Source: Eutreptiella sp. 'Long Island Sound 2002'
Lineage: Eukaryota; Euglenozoa; Euglenophyceae; Eutreptiales; Eutreptiaceae
Assembly: GCA_964036045.1 (NCBI GenBank)
Contig: OZ038384.1
Location: 48,165,843 to 48,229,842, forward strand
Direction of reading: 5' to 3'
Length of the DNA stretch: 64,000 bases
Shown here: positions 20,501 to 32,761 of the stretch, piece after piece
Layout: every line of letters begins with the position of its first letter
Position numbering within the stretch: the first letter of the stretch is position 1
The notes under the pieces: model-generated
Told to the model about the DNA's origin: nothing
What the model saw: only the letters and a program-made list of their open reading frames with translations
The model's database searches: none
Translations under genes and position numbers: made by a program

Positions 20501-23500
20501 TTTAAAGTTCTCTTGTGTATCCGATATGTTGCACAAAGACAAGTCAATAGTGGATACCCATGCCCCTATTCACGTTCACATTGTGAACTCCTTCAATGTC
20601 ACCATCCCTCATTCCTTTTGTGGCCTCGCGTATTCCCAGAGTTTGGTCATGCATTGGTTCCCTGGATCCCCACACCATGATCGGTAACGATGACATTGAG
20701 TTATGACAGGCCAAGCTACGATTCGTGGCCCCAATGGGTTCTCCACCGAATCCAGACTCTTTTCCTACGTCACTCATGACCATATGGAAGGTTACGGTTG
20801 GGGTTGACATTTGGTAACGCAACCTTGGACTATGGAACCGGTGTACAACGAAATGGCTAAGGATAGAGCATGCACTCTCGTACTTGCCTACGTTGACCTT
20901 TTTTCAGTTTAACAAGCAGGTTGATAGCATGATCTGCCAAGGCGTGTCCCCTTGCCTGGAGTTCTCCGCCAAGGACACCAGCTTGGTGCCCATCGACAAC
21001 ACTGCCCGCGTCGTCCATGCCGCTGCTGGTTACGATGCTAGTAGCGCATCTGCCTGACCGCCTTTGACTCCGCGTAGCAGGTGCAGTGATTTTCTTCTCT
21101 GGGCTGAAGCCTGGCAAGGCCACAACGTTGGCCGTCGATGGTGAGAAGCTGAACGAGGAATCACGCCCTGACCCGCACCTCCAGTTTCTCGGAAGGAAGG
21201 TCACAGGACTTGTTCCACTGGGACGCTGCAAGCCGCACCCTAGGAGCAGGCACCCCTTCGCTCAGAGGCAGACCGGCCCTGGGATGAGGTTATTACTGGC
21301 GATTCTGTTGAGAACGTGCCGACTGAGTACGACACCCTGACCTACACCGGCCATTTCCCAGACGGAGGGTCAAAAGAAGTTCGTCAAGCTTGACGCTGAC
21401 GACTGTACCCCGAGAGCAGGCTCCCATTCCTTCCCAGGCGAACTGCTCTTAGGCTTGATTCTCTGATGGGCCAGTGCGTCTGTCAAGGGTTCGACCGGAG
21501 TCCAGGACGAATGGGAACATTTACACTGAGGTCAGTGAAGAACAGTGGGATCAGTGGTATTGATTCATGAATTCGAAAGAATCAATCGTATTGGCATGGG
21601 AAGAATTTTAACATAATGGTGAGATCTTCATTTTACTTCGTTTCATGTTTTTGTACATACGGTTGGTACAGTTACTCTCATTCTCAGTTTCTCTCTGGGA
21701 TTTGCTACCCTTCTGGGTAGTTGCCCTGGTTTGGGTTTGTTTACTCTCACAGAAATTTTCAGTGCACTGGAAGTGTAGTGCAGGGGTGTTGGATGTTGGT
21801 CTAAAGAAAAAGAAAACATCCCGCCGTCGCCATACGACAACCATTATTTCTTGTTGTATTTGGCAGTTATTGGTGCGTGTTTGCGGAGCGTGCGAGCATG
21901 ACAAATGGCATGCTACGGGTGTTGAGCAGCGCATGATTTTGTGACCATCTGCGAGGCAGGGAACCTCCCAAGTGCGATGTGTGAGAAGCCCTCAGACCTT
22001 GGAATTCCGGTTTTTGTTTCGGGCTAAACAGATGGCCTTGGGCCAGGGAGTGCTTGTCACGGGGGACTACTGGTCCTGTCCTGCGATGCAATGCGGGGCA
22101 ACTGTGACAACTGCTCCCACACACCATCTGCCCTGTCACACCAACCCCTTTCTTATATTGTTCTATTTGTAGGAAGGGATTTTCAGTGGAACAGTACCAC
22201 GTATGCCCTGCAGAAACTCCAGTCTGTCCAGGAATGCAGAAATCCTTGTCGAGGAATGTATTCGGTCAGATGTCCATTATGTTTTGAGGTCACCAAGTGT
22301 TGACAGTGCCTATAATTGTTTAGGGTGCTGCTCATTGAGAACCAGATGCCTGAAGAACTCTGTGCGCATCATGGTGATAAATAGTGGACGCTTCAGATCA
22401 TGCCGTACAGATTTTGATCCCTGCCCCCCATCCGTCCGAGGGAATGCAGGGTCCAAATCGGCCCAAGGGAATGCTAGCTCTCTGGCCTTTCATGGTTGAC
22501 GCATTGAGCACTGTGCGTTGTTTATGCCCGGAATTTGGAGGATCCCTGTCACATTGACCATCCCTTCCAGGATTGAGTCTGCGGCCCTCCCCCTGTTGGT
22601 CCGCATCCGAGGCCCGCGAGGGATAGCAAGCCTGCGCCAGACAACTTACACGGGTTGAACGAGGGTATTACGCGTGTGACTGAGATGGAGCGATTAACTT
22701 CGGGTAATGCGGTTCCGATTGAAACGCCATACTCAGTCCTCCTGTGCCCAGAGGCCTGGCGCCGTGGCCACCAGCTGCAGCAGCTGGGACCTGAATGCAT
22801 GCACATGAATGAGAGAGTGGCGGTCTCACTTCTAGTATCAGTCAGAAACCCCGCGCAAGTCTTCCAATTCTCTCCCTCCCCAACCTTGGTGCCTATACAT
22901 CCTCATGGACATTTCTGAGAACCCCAGGGAACCGGCGTTCTGAGCTTGGTACCCCTGTTGGTACACATTCAGGTTTCCATGACTGCGAAATTTTGTTTGG
23001 CCCTTTTGCCCTATCTGCTCTGACCATATTTTGACAGGTCCAAAGAAGGTTTTGCGTCCGGCAGTTTTACCCCAGACGCCGGGTGGTGGAGAAAGCAAAA
23101 ACAAAAAGGAAAAGAAAAAAATTTGCTTTTCCACCACACACATGGCTACATACATGCCCCGATGCATGCACGCCTAATGTGGCCCTCTGTCCTACTCCAG
23201 CCCTTCACTTGGGCGCTATCCATAAGACAGCAAGTATGTGCTTGCTAACCAAGTCCTGAGAACAGTGTCAGACCCCTACGTTTTACCAGTCGCTCAGCAG
23301 AACTGAGCTTTGCTGATGTGGACGTAGTTGTCACTTATTGAGTGTCAATTGTCCTTGTTCACCTTACCAATGCAAACTGGTAACAGGATGCGCCTCAATG
23401 AAGCTACCCTACTGTGTTCAAATACCAGCACCGGAAAGCCTTTTGCTCCCGTGGTATTCCCAGGGCAAAGGCCTCTTCGCCAGCAACCGGAAGGTACGAA

Positions 23501-24743
23501 CAAACATTCCTATTTCCAGTCCAGTCTGGTTTGATTTCAGTCGCCGCCTGAACAATTGGGTTGACAGGGTGTTTGTTTGTCGTGGTTATTTGTGGTTCCT
23601 AGGTCAGCTGTGGTGCACCGCAGTTTTGATTGCATTACGAGCTGGCCTTGCTACTACGTGTTTTAGTCTTGCCTATCTAGTTGGTTTTACTCGTCTGTTC
23701 ACGGAGACATACAACTGCCGAGGTGGGAACCGGTCGTTGAGGGGGCCTTGATAGCCCTTGGAGGATCAGCCCACCATGTTTGCCTTGCTTTGGGTTGCTT
23801 CCCTTGTGGGTAGGTAGCCATCCCGCTAACCCGATATTCATTCTGCTCTTGAATATTCAGTGTTCTTCCGACGGTAAGGGTAGATCCTGAGTTTTTGCCT
23901 TATCCTGGCCACCCATACTACTTTTCTTTCTGTGTTTTATTGTACGCATTGTACGCAGTTCTGTTATAAACATACTGCCCGAAGGACCTAGACGCCTGAG
24001 CCCTCCTCTAGTTTGCCTAATTACTCTGCTTTATTTACTCCTACTAGAATGCCTCGCCTTGCTCTGGAGGGAGAAGTGCACCGTTTGAGCGCACAGCGTG
24101 TTGTAAGGGTTGTACTCCATGAAGTCGTCCCTTCACCCATATTGATTGTGTGAGCAGCTCCCTATTTAGCTTGGGCCAAAAATGGGAAGTTGCCGAAGGC
24201 AGCAGCTGCTGCACCACTTCACCCCCTCTTTCCCACCTGAGAGCATAGGCAAATGAAGGACAGTTCTGGACGGAGGAACCTAACCTGCCTCGCCGTATTA
24301 TCCGGGTCTTTGACAGGAAAATAATACACTGTTCCAGAACTGCCCTATCAAGCAAGCAAGCTCTAAGGACTCCGCCGGTTCTAGTATGGAACGTAGGGCG
24401 GAGCCCTGGGTAACCTAAACACTTAGGCGGCTCAAGTTGCAGGGTCAAAAACAACAGAAAAGGAAGGAAAAAGACAGGTTTCGGAATGCATCAAATAATG
24501 ATTATTTTGATTGATATGTTTAGCAAGTCGTGAACCATTGCCATGAAATAAATATTGTCATTGAAGTCACACATCCCATGGGTGATCTACGGAAAAGTAT
24601 TGTTTTGTGTTTATTCTTTGCGCGAGGCCTAGCGCAAAGGCGAACATTTGTGTCAGATTAATGTACTGCAGCGCAATGCATTAGGCAGGTTGTCGGAAAA
24701 GAGAAACTTGACGCCATTGATAAATGCATTTCCATGTCACTAC
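20501..24743. other. AT-richer spacer, no convincing gene
   Basis: About 4.2 kb of balanced composition with only short ORFs. No RT, LTR or satellite feature was seen. It is the only part of the window that may be old host intergenic DNA. A coding-like remnant at 20905-21460 is listed separately. The segment ends where the Gypsy-1 5' LTR begins. Confidence 0.6.
20905..21460 (+). pseudogene. Possible decayed exons of an unrecognised gene
   Basis: A pyrimidine-rich stretch ending in CAG (about 20898-20908) resembles an intron 3' end. It is followed by a short open segment with protein-like text (AKDTSLVPIDNTARVVHAA). Further open stretches at 21086-21150 (FFSGLKPGKATT) and about 21285-21375 (DSVENVPTEYDTLTYTGHF) lie in different frames and are broken by stops. 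I cannot identify a family. It may be a relic of a spliced gene or chance. Confidence 0.2.
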
Positions 24744-25700
24744 TGAAGCGGTACGCAGAACCCGTGGCCCATGGCCCGGAGGCCCGGAAGCCCATGGCCC
24801 GGAGGCCCGGAAGCCGTTACACGCGTACGGACGCCGTCAACACCATTCGTCAGCGGGATATCCCTTTTCTCTGATCCGGGGGATCCGGAACCTGAGCCGT
24901 AACCACTAAATGGATGTGGAATTACCATAATTTCGCTTTAATGATCGATTTTCGGTTAGAAATCGGTGAAATACCTGGTTTCTAACGCGATTTCTAATTG
25001 CCGTGAAATCGCCGCCTGTTGTTGCCTGTTCTCGCATTTGCGTCGCTTCTCTGAGGCCAGTTTTATGAGGGGATCTTCTCCTGTACCTTTGAGGTTCTAG
25101 GGAAAGTCAAGGGGTGGATCTGAAGGGTTTTCAATGTACTTTCATCTGGTGTGTTCACCAGAATTCTTCAGCGAGGCGTCTGCGAGATAATCAGCGCGCA
25201 AGGTTTTCCGTCGATCGCTCGAACTAATGGTTCTCAAGGACCATGAGTTCGGACAGTACTCCACATCTCCCCCCTATGCCTCTCATCCATGCCCCTTTCA
25301 CGTGGGCATATCACTTAGTATGGGGGAGCGGGCAATAGGGATGTATTAGGCAGCATATGGGTGTCATAAACGCAAGTTATTTGCGTGCGGAAACGCTAAC
25401 ATTGTGTGCTTGTGAGCATGCACGTTAATCACCGAACACAATGCTCAGAAGACCAAAAGCCCTAGGCGTTTTTCGTTTTTTGAGCCAATTCCATGATGGC
25501 TCCACGCAATTCAATGCGCACCAAAATTTCTTTTCTGAAAGGGGACAAAGTTTGGTCGAATATTAGGCCAAAATGGCCGATTCCCTGAGGCTCGTACTCG
25601 AAGCCTATGGCGAGTTGAGCTTTGAATCAATGCAATATGTAAAGTATAGACCACGAGGAACATTGTGGATAGCTTGGTTGATTTTTGCAACCTTGCCTCC

Positions 25701-25713
25701 TATTTTATATAGG
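25701..25713 (+). promoter_or_regulatory. Candidate TATA box in the Gypsy-1 5' LTR
   Basis: TATTTTATATAGG lies about 960 bp inside the LTR. The 3' LTR copy at about 47249-47260 is less perfect (TATTTTTTATAG). The role is inferred from sequence resemblance only. Confidence 0.25.
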
Positions 25714-27062
25714 GTAGTCTTGTGAGGACGCGTGCCATACTACCTCTTTGCACACACGCTCATATGCAAACGCCAATGACATGGGTGGGCGAGGACAATC
25801 TAACCATAGTGGGCATATTTGAAAGCACTTACTATGGGCCTACTCCACAAATGTTTACTCATATTTCTGTTCCTCAAGGGCCCATAGATATATGTGTGCC
25901 AATATCGCCAATATATGCACTTTCCCCCATATATAGTGTGCTTCAAGAATTGAGGTGTTAAAAATGTTTAACAATTTAGGTGTTAAAAATGTTTCCCTAA
26001 CGATTTGAACCCCAACGCTTGTCGCAAAATGGAGGCAAAGCTTCGGTCTGCATCCATGCAACAGCCCAAGGCCTATCTCTGTTGTGATACGGGGATACAA
26101 TTTTTCGAGTGACCACTTTTGGGTGAATTTTGGCCGATTCGCCCAGAATGGCCACAAACCCCGTCTCCCCCCTAATGTTCGGCCCAAGGTTGCGTGCGCC
26201 ACTTGACCAAGGGTAAGGGCGATTCAGGGAGGGAACATAAACCCGCATCGAATGGGGTGTGTCCCCACATGGCCTCTCCTCGTAAAGGGAGAGTTGTGGG
26301 TCACCTAATTTGGGGTATGTTGCCATTCTGCCCCATTTGCGTGTCATTTTCCCTCCAAGAGGAAAAAATGACTAAAGGTGACTACGAGGGCTGGCAAGTG
26401 GCATATATTGGGACCGAAGTCCCATGTGTCTCTAGCACCTTTGGTTGGAAGGATCTCCGCCGTGGCCATGGAGATATGGAATCATGGGTGCGGGCCATTT
26501 TGGCCAAATTTCGCTGATTTTGCCATTGTATGCCATATTGGAACTGCCATATCTCCGTGGGGGAAGGGACCTAGCGGGGAATGAGGTGCGATTATTGTAG
26601 CACATGACTGAGGGTTGAACGCCATTGAGTTTCGTATCTGCTCCTCTGGCTCATTAGGAGTTATTCAGCTTTTGGTGCGATCCATCATCCCCCCCCTTTG
26701 CACCGCATGCTGCTTTCTGCCCCATCCGCGTGTCCATCCCCTCGGTGAACAGCAAGCAGCCAGTGTGACAGCAAGCCTAATCTGAAGGCAGGGGACCAGA
26801 GGGGATATCAAGGGTCGTGAATCGAGGCTTGGCTCGACAAGATCGCCAGGATTACCTACCCTGCACGGTCACCTGTGACGGCCGATTTTGCCATTTGAGC
26901 AGTTGTGGACCCAGTTTGGATCGTCACCACGCCAGGTGTCATGGAGATCTCTGAGAGCCAAGTACATGTGCGTTTTTCAGTTTGACTCCCAGTGGTTTGC
27001 ATATGGAACGGCGGATCCGATCTCCAAGCCGGCGTGGAGATACACCATTGGGGATACCTTCG

Positions 27063-27090
27063 ATTTTGGCTCATTTTGAGCAGCCAAAAT
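27063..27090 (+). other. Conserved hairpin in the Gypsy-1 5' LTR
   Basis: ATTTTGGCT at 27063-27071 and AGCCAAAAT at 27082-27090 form a 9-bp perfect stem with a 10-nt loop. The same stem is kept in Gypsy-2 at 49998-50025 although the surrounding LTRs differ. It could be an RNA element of the 5' transcript or a protein-binding site. Confidence 0.5.
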
Positions 27091-28081
27091 GACCCCTTTT
27101 TGGCACCCAAATTTCAGCCCCCCGTGTGGTCAATTGGCGGTCCCATATCTCTGTTTCCATGATTAGCCTGGACCAGAATTCAAGTTGTGCACTTACATGA
27201 AGGTCCTAGGTCCCACCTCCTATCCTGTGCACCATTGGCCTTGCCCTGGCTGGGCCAGCGATCCGTGGGAATGACTCCAATTTTGGTGATTTTGGCATTA
27301 AGACCCCACTTGGCGAAACTGTGGCGCCCTGATCCCCGGGACTCAGAGGGAACCAGGTTGCGTGAGGGCTCCAGAGAGTTTGTACTTGAAGAGTATAGGG
27401 TCAGTTGTCTCGTCCCTACCTCTGGCTGGTCCGGACAAGGGGTGATTTTTAGGGTTTTTCGAGCTAATATCAGTTTGGCTGAAACAGCCCATTTTCAGCT
27501 GCCAACTCCCAGGGGATGATGGCGGGGCCTCATCTCTGGCTCCGAGGGGAGTTGGGACCTGCCGTCAAGGGAGCTCGTGGAGAGACTGCCAAATCGTCTT
27601 CGAGCCCTCCTGATTCCCAAGAACTCGCCTGTGGCTGGGCGGGACACCCTCTCCTGTTGACAGGGTTTCAGGGTCCGGATTGAGCAGGGTATGCGTTGTG
27701 TTTGAGCTTCCGCCCCTGCCAGCCACTGAGAGGGTCGGACCTGGGATTGGGATATGAGTTGAGACTGAGTGTCTATTGTTTTGTGATGCCCTTACCCCAG
27801 TCCATTCTTCACCCCATGTGTACATATCCTGATGTGTTGCTGTACATATTTTCGTTCCCCTGTTTCAGAGTTGCAAGGATCCTGAAACGCTTTGTCACAT
27901 GACCAGAGCATGAGGATACCCTTGTGAGCGCAGTGCTTTGCCTGCCTGCTTGCTTGTGCGTGTCCGCCGCAGTGTCCCGTGGCCAGGCCCCCCACGGGAA
28001 CGCGTCAAAAGCATTTCACCGCTGCGGGGTTACCCATCCCTCGCGTGCCACTCGGGGCCGTCTGAACCTGAGTGCCGCAGG

Positions 28082-28678
28082 CTTCGCAGCGCTGCCCGGA
28101 GCATCGCCCTGAGCATAAGCAGTAGCGCCGAGTCCGCGAAGGAAGTGTAGCAATCAGAACTCCGACGTCAGCGAGTTCCTTCGACCAGTACTGGCCACGC
28201 TCCGAGCTGCATCACCCACCTCCATAACCACCATCGGGCGTCTGGGTCCGAGCCCTGTAGAGAGAGTGGACCGCAGCAACTGCTTCAACAGCCACCCCAA
28301 GGACTAGTCCATTGAGGGGAACGAGCGCCCACTGAGTACATCAAGATCCACTGCGGCACCTGCTCCAATGGTGAACTGGCAAGAGGCGGACAAGACATGG
28401 CCGCAGCCCCACCCCCATGCTGTGTACCTGCTGCGTGGGTTGGTGTGGGGTCAGCACTACCGCCACAGCAACCCCCAGTGCGAAGGCGGCATGCCCGGGA
28501 GCTTCGAGCTCCGCGAGGATATGGGCGTCGACCGCCTGCAGGCAGTGGAAGACTGGCTGCACGCAGAAGGATACACCTACGGCTTTCGCCACAAGCGCTG
28601 GAGGGTCTGAACCCCCCCGTATAGGCCCGGCGAAGGGCTGCGCCCCAACAGGGTTTGAGGATGAAGCGAACCCCAACG
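28082..28678 (+). repeat. 597-bp direct repeat, left copy (Gypsy-1 leader plus Gag start)
   Basis: This segment and 35394-35990 align end to end without a length change and bracket the 6.7 kb insert. A hand count over the first ~320 bp gives roughly 5-6% differences. Homology starts at CTTCGCAGCGC and ends at CCCCAACG in both copies. Confidence 0.85.
28368..28678 (+). pseudogene. Gypsy-1 Gag N-terminal fragment, left duplicate
   Basis: The frame begins MVNWQEADKTWPQPHPHAV and matches the Gag starts at 35680 and 51352. It meets TGA at 28608-28610 where the right copy has Trp (TGG), and it is cut off by the insert at 28679. It is a remnant left by the duplication and cannot make a full Gag. 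Confidence 0.85.
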
Positions 28679-29089
28679 TCGTGTAACTCGCTATAGGCGC
28701 AAAGAATAACGCGTCGCGAGCAGCGCGTAAAACTCGAAAATTTTTCATAACTCGCCACGCCCCCTCACGTCGCGCCCTGCCGCCTTTTTCTTCTTCTTCT
28801 CCATGCACCTCCCTCCCCACCCTCGTGCCCATCACTCCCCTTGCCCTGCAGCTCAGGCGGCGGCCCTGGGGGAACGCGGTCAACCCTTAGCAATGGACAC
28901 CAACACGCTCCACGACGCCACACACAAGAACAAGGCCAAGAACATCAAGAACGACGGGTAGCACGTAAGACACTGCAGCGTACATGGTCTTGCTGCACGC
29001 GAGTGTGTTGGGTCGTGTATACTTCTATGTTTTTTTCCAAAGCCAAAAAAAGAAGAAATTTCGCAGCGGTTTTTCAAGTAGGTACAACA

Positions 29090-30900
29090 GGAAACGCACA
29101 ACACGACATCCCAGGGCGCACACGGCACAAAGCACAACGGCGAACAACACCACGCAGCGACACACCACAGCAAAACACACACAGCGTGGGGGACAAGACA
29201 AAAAACGGCGCCAGAAGGCACAGGACCCCAAGACGGCGGAAAGCGCCCCAGGACACAACACAGCGCGCGGCAGCATGAAACGGAGCAAAGCGAAACAACA
29301 CAGCGCACAACAACGCAACGCCAGGCGGGAAAACGCGCAGCAACACGGCGCAGCACAGCACCCAGGGACACGCCACAGCACGCCACCGAGACACGACACC
29401 AGGAGCCACCAGAAGCCACCAGGAGACAACAGAGGACGGCCAGGCCCAACAGCAAACACACAAACACAACAGGCAACAGCACAAAACACCAGCCAGCCCG
29501 GCGAGGGCAAGAGAGCACCGAACAGAGAGCTACAACGCAGGCACACGGGCACAGCACTGCACAGGCAGAGCACAGAAACAGAAACGACCAGGAACCGGCC
29601 CAGAGCCAAGAACCAACGAGGAACAACAGGAAACCAGCGCCACCCGCAAGGAGAAAAACAAAAAAAAAGAGGACAGGGCACCACAGCACAGAACCACACG
29701 GCAGCACAGCGCCACAGGACACAGCAAAGGGGAGCAGGACACCACAGAGAAGATGCCGAGCGACGGCCAGACCAGACACGGGCACCAAAGCCGACACACA
29801 CCACCAAACGACAAGGCCGGGCAACCAGAGCCACCAGCAGACCCCCAACAAAAGGCAGCGACACCAGGAACCAACAACACCAGCCACCAGGAACAGCACA
29901 GACGACGCGCACAGCACAACGAAAGGGCACGAGCACAGCGCAGCACAGCACCGCACAGGGCGGAGAGGACAGGGAACACACAGCACCACACCCCAGCACA
30001 CACACAGCAGACGCGCAGCGGCAAGAAACAAACAACAGGCACAGGCACCGACGCAAACAAACAGCAGAGCACGACAGCACACCACCACACGACAGCACAG
30101 CGCAACAGAACACAACACAGAGCAGCGGAACACCAAGACACACCACGCCGAACGACAGGGCGGCGAGCCACGCGGCCAGACAAGGACAGCACCAGCAAAG
30201 CACGACACCAAGACCCACCGGGAGACGGCACAGGACAGCCAGGCCCAACAGCCAACACCACACAACACCAGCCAGCGCACACAGAGCAACGACAGGGACA
30301 GCACCACCGAGGCACACGCGGGCACACCCGACGGCCCGAGACGCACAAACCCGCCCCGCACCGCACAACCGGGAAAAAAAAAAGAAGGGAAAAAAAACAA
30401 AAAAAAGGGCGGGGGCGGCAAAGGCCCAAGGCAGCCAGAAATCAGGAATTGCCAGAGATAACAGGGGGGGGGGGGGGCAAAGAAAACGGGTGGGGAGGGG
30501 GGGGCAAGTGGCCGAGGCGCAACGAACCCGAGGCCGGAAAACACGAAAAGCAGGAGACAAGAGGGCGCAAAGAGAGGGGGGGAGGGGAAAAAAAGGGGGA
30601 GGGGGGGGCGACAAGACGCCAAGGCCATAGGCACCCGGGGCCGGAAAACACGCAAAGCCGGACACAACAGGGGCGGAACAAGAGGGGGGAAGGGGGAAAG
30701 GGAAAAAAAAAAAACCCAACAACAACCACAAACGGGGCAACCCCTGCCCAGAGGGGGCCGAACAAGCAAAGAGCGCACCAAGAACGGCCAAAGGAAAGGT
30801 GAGGCGCACCAAAACGCGCCCGGGAGGCCGGCTCGCCCGACCCGGCCAAGAAGAGCACGCACACACACACGCGCAGGACCTGGGCGTGGCGTCCTCCGAC
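29090..30900 (+). repeat. T-depleted low-complexity tract with a 687-bp T-free core
   Basis: The + strand is almost only A, C and G, with CAGCACA- and ACACA-like words. Positions 29755-30441 contain no T at all. Every stop codon needs T on one strand and A on the other, so all six frames are open here; the ORFs of up to 867 codons are composition artefacts. An approximate duplication (about 29434 versus 30233, GCCAGGCCCAACAGC words) suggests a repeat of about 800 bp. Confidence 0.85.
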
Positions 30901-31701
30901 CTGAAGAGGGCGGTGTCGGCGTCCACACGAAACAGCCCTGCTGCACTGGCCGAGTCCCCCAGCGAAAAAAGGACGGTACAGGAAAACCGGACGCGTCAGC
31001 GACCGGGTCCACACCGGGTCCACCGCAGCGCACGCAGCCAGAGACCGAAGCCGGAGGGACCCGCCAGGGACAACCCGATCGCGGGGTCCCGGACGGGTAC
31101 GACGTGGAGCGCGCCCAGCGTCCTTGCCTCGACTGGGGCCAGCGGCAGGCACAATGAGCCCCGTTTTTGGCTGGCCTCCACGTGCCCCGCGCAGCCACCC
31201 AGTAAAGCCGGGAGGAACAGCCCCCGGCTTGGGGGAAGGCACCACGCCGACGGGAAAGCCGACCGGAGCACCGAGAGCGACCGGACCGGAGGAGGAGCGG
31301 CGCACCAACACGGGGCCTGGAGGCACGCCAGAGAGGCATGCTGCCGGCTGCAACGACGGCACGAGGACATGTGCCAAGCCACAACGGCCACCTGGTGCCG
31401 CGAACCCGGGAAGCGCGCACAACACACGACGAACTGCGGCACGGGACAAGGTGCCAAGGACAGCCGGGCCCCCACGCCCGCACACCGCACCCACGCCCAG
31501 CGGGAAGCGGGCCCCGGCGGCACGCCCGAAAGGACGAGTGGTCGGGGGTGGGAGAGCGCTAGACCCCAGACGCCCCACACCCAGGCAAGAGATGCCCACC
31601 CCTGGCGCCCACGTGCCGCCCCCACAGCGCGCAAAGCCAGCTCGCAAGAGCGCGCGCTGTGGGGTAGGTGAGCTGAAGACAGCAAAGAGAGTAAGATACA
31701 T

Positions 31702-32591
31702 GACGCCCCGGATTGGAGCGACCGGGCCGGAGTGGAGCACGGCCCGAGCTTCCCAGACTGGATCGTCCGGGGATGAACCCGGTGCCACGGACTGGAGCAT
31801 CCAAGGCAACGGAGAAAATAAGTCAAAAAGACGCCCCGGATTTGAGCAACGGAGGCGGAGTGGAGCACGGCCCAAGCCCCCGGACTGGATCGTCCGGGGG
31901 AGAACCCGGTGCCACAGACCGGAGCATCTGAGGCAACGGAGAGAATACGATAAAATGACGCCCCGAATTGGAGCATCTTGGGCGGAATGAAGCACCGCAC
32001 AAGCCCCTAGACTGGATCGTCCGAGAGTGAACCAGGTGCCACGGACTGAAGCATCCGAGGCAACAGAGGGAATACGACAAAAAGACGCCCCGGATTGGAG
32101 CATCCGGGGCGGAATGAAGCACAGCACTAGCCCACGGACTGGATCATCTGCAGGTGAACCCGGTGCCACGGACTGCAGCGTCCGAGGCATTGGAGAGAAT
32201 ACAACAAAGAGACGCCCCGGATTGGAGCATCCGCGGCGGAGTGGAGCATGGCCCAAGCCCCCGGACTGGATCGTCCGGGGGTGAACCCGGTGCCACGGAC
32301 TGGAGCGTCTGAGGCAACAGAGAGAATACGATAAAAAGACGCCCCGGATTGGAGCATCCGGGGCGGAGTGGAGCACGGCACAAGCCCCCGGACCGGATCG
32401 TCCGGGGGGGAACCCGGGCCCACGGACTGGAACATCCGAGGCAACGGAGAGAAAACGGCAAAAAGACGCCCCGGATTGGAGCATCCGGGGCGGACAGGAG
32501 CAAGTCCCAAACCCCCGGACTGGATTGTCCGGGGGTGCACCCGGTGCCGCGGACTGGAACATCCGGGGAAGCAACGCACCCGGACTGGAAC
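31702..32591 (+). repeat. Seven-copy 127-bp satellite built of ~40-bp hairpin motifs
   Basis: GACGCCCCGGATT-like words start units at 31702, 31830, 31957, 32084, 32211, 32338 and 32465: spacing 128, then 127 five times. Each unit holds three GGAnTGGAnCnTCC motifs. Two of them are perfect 9-bp inverted repeats around a 6-nt loop, for example GCCCCGGAT/ATCCGGGGC and CCCCCGGAC/GTCCGGGGG. Confidence 0.92.
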
Positions 32592-32761
32592 GTCCGGGGA
32601 CGAAGCAGCCCGGGAATGGAATGTATGGGGCAACAAACAAGGAGAAGGAGACGGCGGCGGAGAGACACGGAGAGGAGAACAAGAACAAGAGCAAGGAACG
32701 GATGGGGGAGGACAAGAAGGAGAGAAGACGGAAGCGGGAGGAGAAACAGAAGAAGGTGAAG

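Larger units (their letters stand above)
24744..27899 (+). repeat. Gypsy-1 5' LTR (right end provisional)
   Basis: The left end TGAAGC matches the 3' LTR start at 46293, which follows a polypurine tract. Homology between the LTRs runs to about 26647, where the 3' copy is cut by Gypsy-2. The right end is not fixed because no complete 3' LTR is present. 27899 is a guess, at a CA dinucleotide just before the 5' LTRs of the two elements diverge (50835 in Gypsy-2). Short ORFs inside are not genes. Confidence 0.75.

Noticed and set aside
27060-27075. TTTTGGCTCA in the LTRs resembles part of the dinoflagellate spliced-leader sequence
   Set aside because: Only about 11 bases match, and they fall inside a local palindrome and many similar TTTTGGC words; not enough to infer a spliced-leader relic or the host lineage.
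27900-28080. Primer-binding site for Gypsy-1 and Gypsy-2
   Set aside because: TGGCCAGGCCCC in both leaders starts with TGG but does not match a tRNA 3' end that I can name, and the LTR right end is uncertain.
28880-31483. 867-codon minus-strand ORF, plus overlapping 633- and 548-codon ORFs
   Set aside because: They exist because the tract is nearly T-free on one strand, so stop codons cannot occur. The composition (Cys/Val/Leu/Trp or Gln/His/Arg/Thr) is low complexity and no domain is visible.
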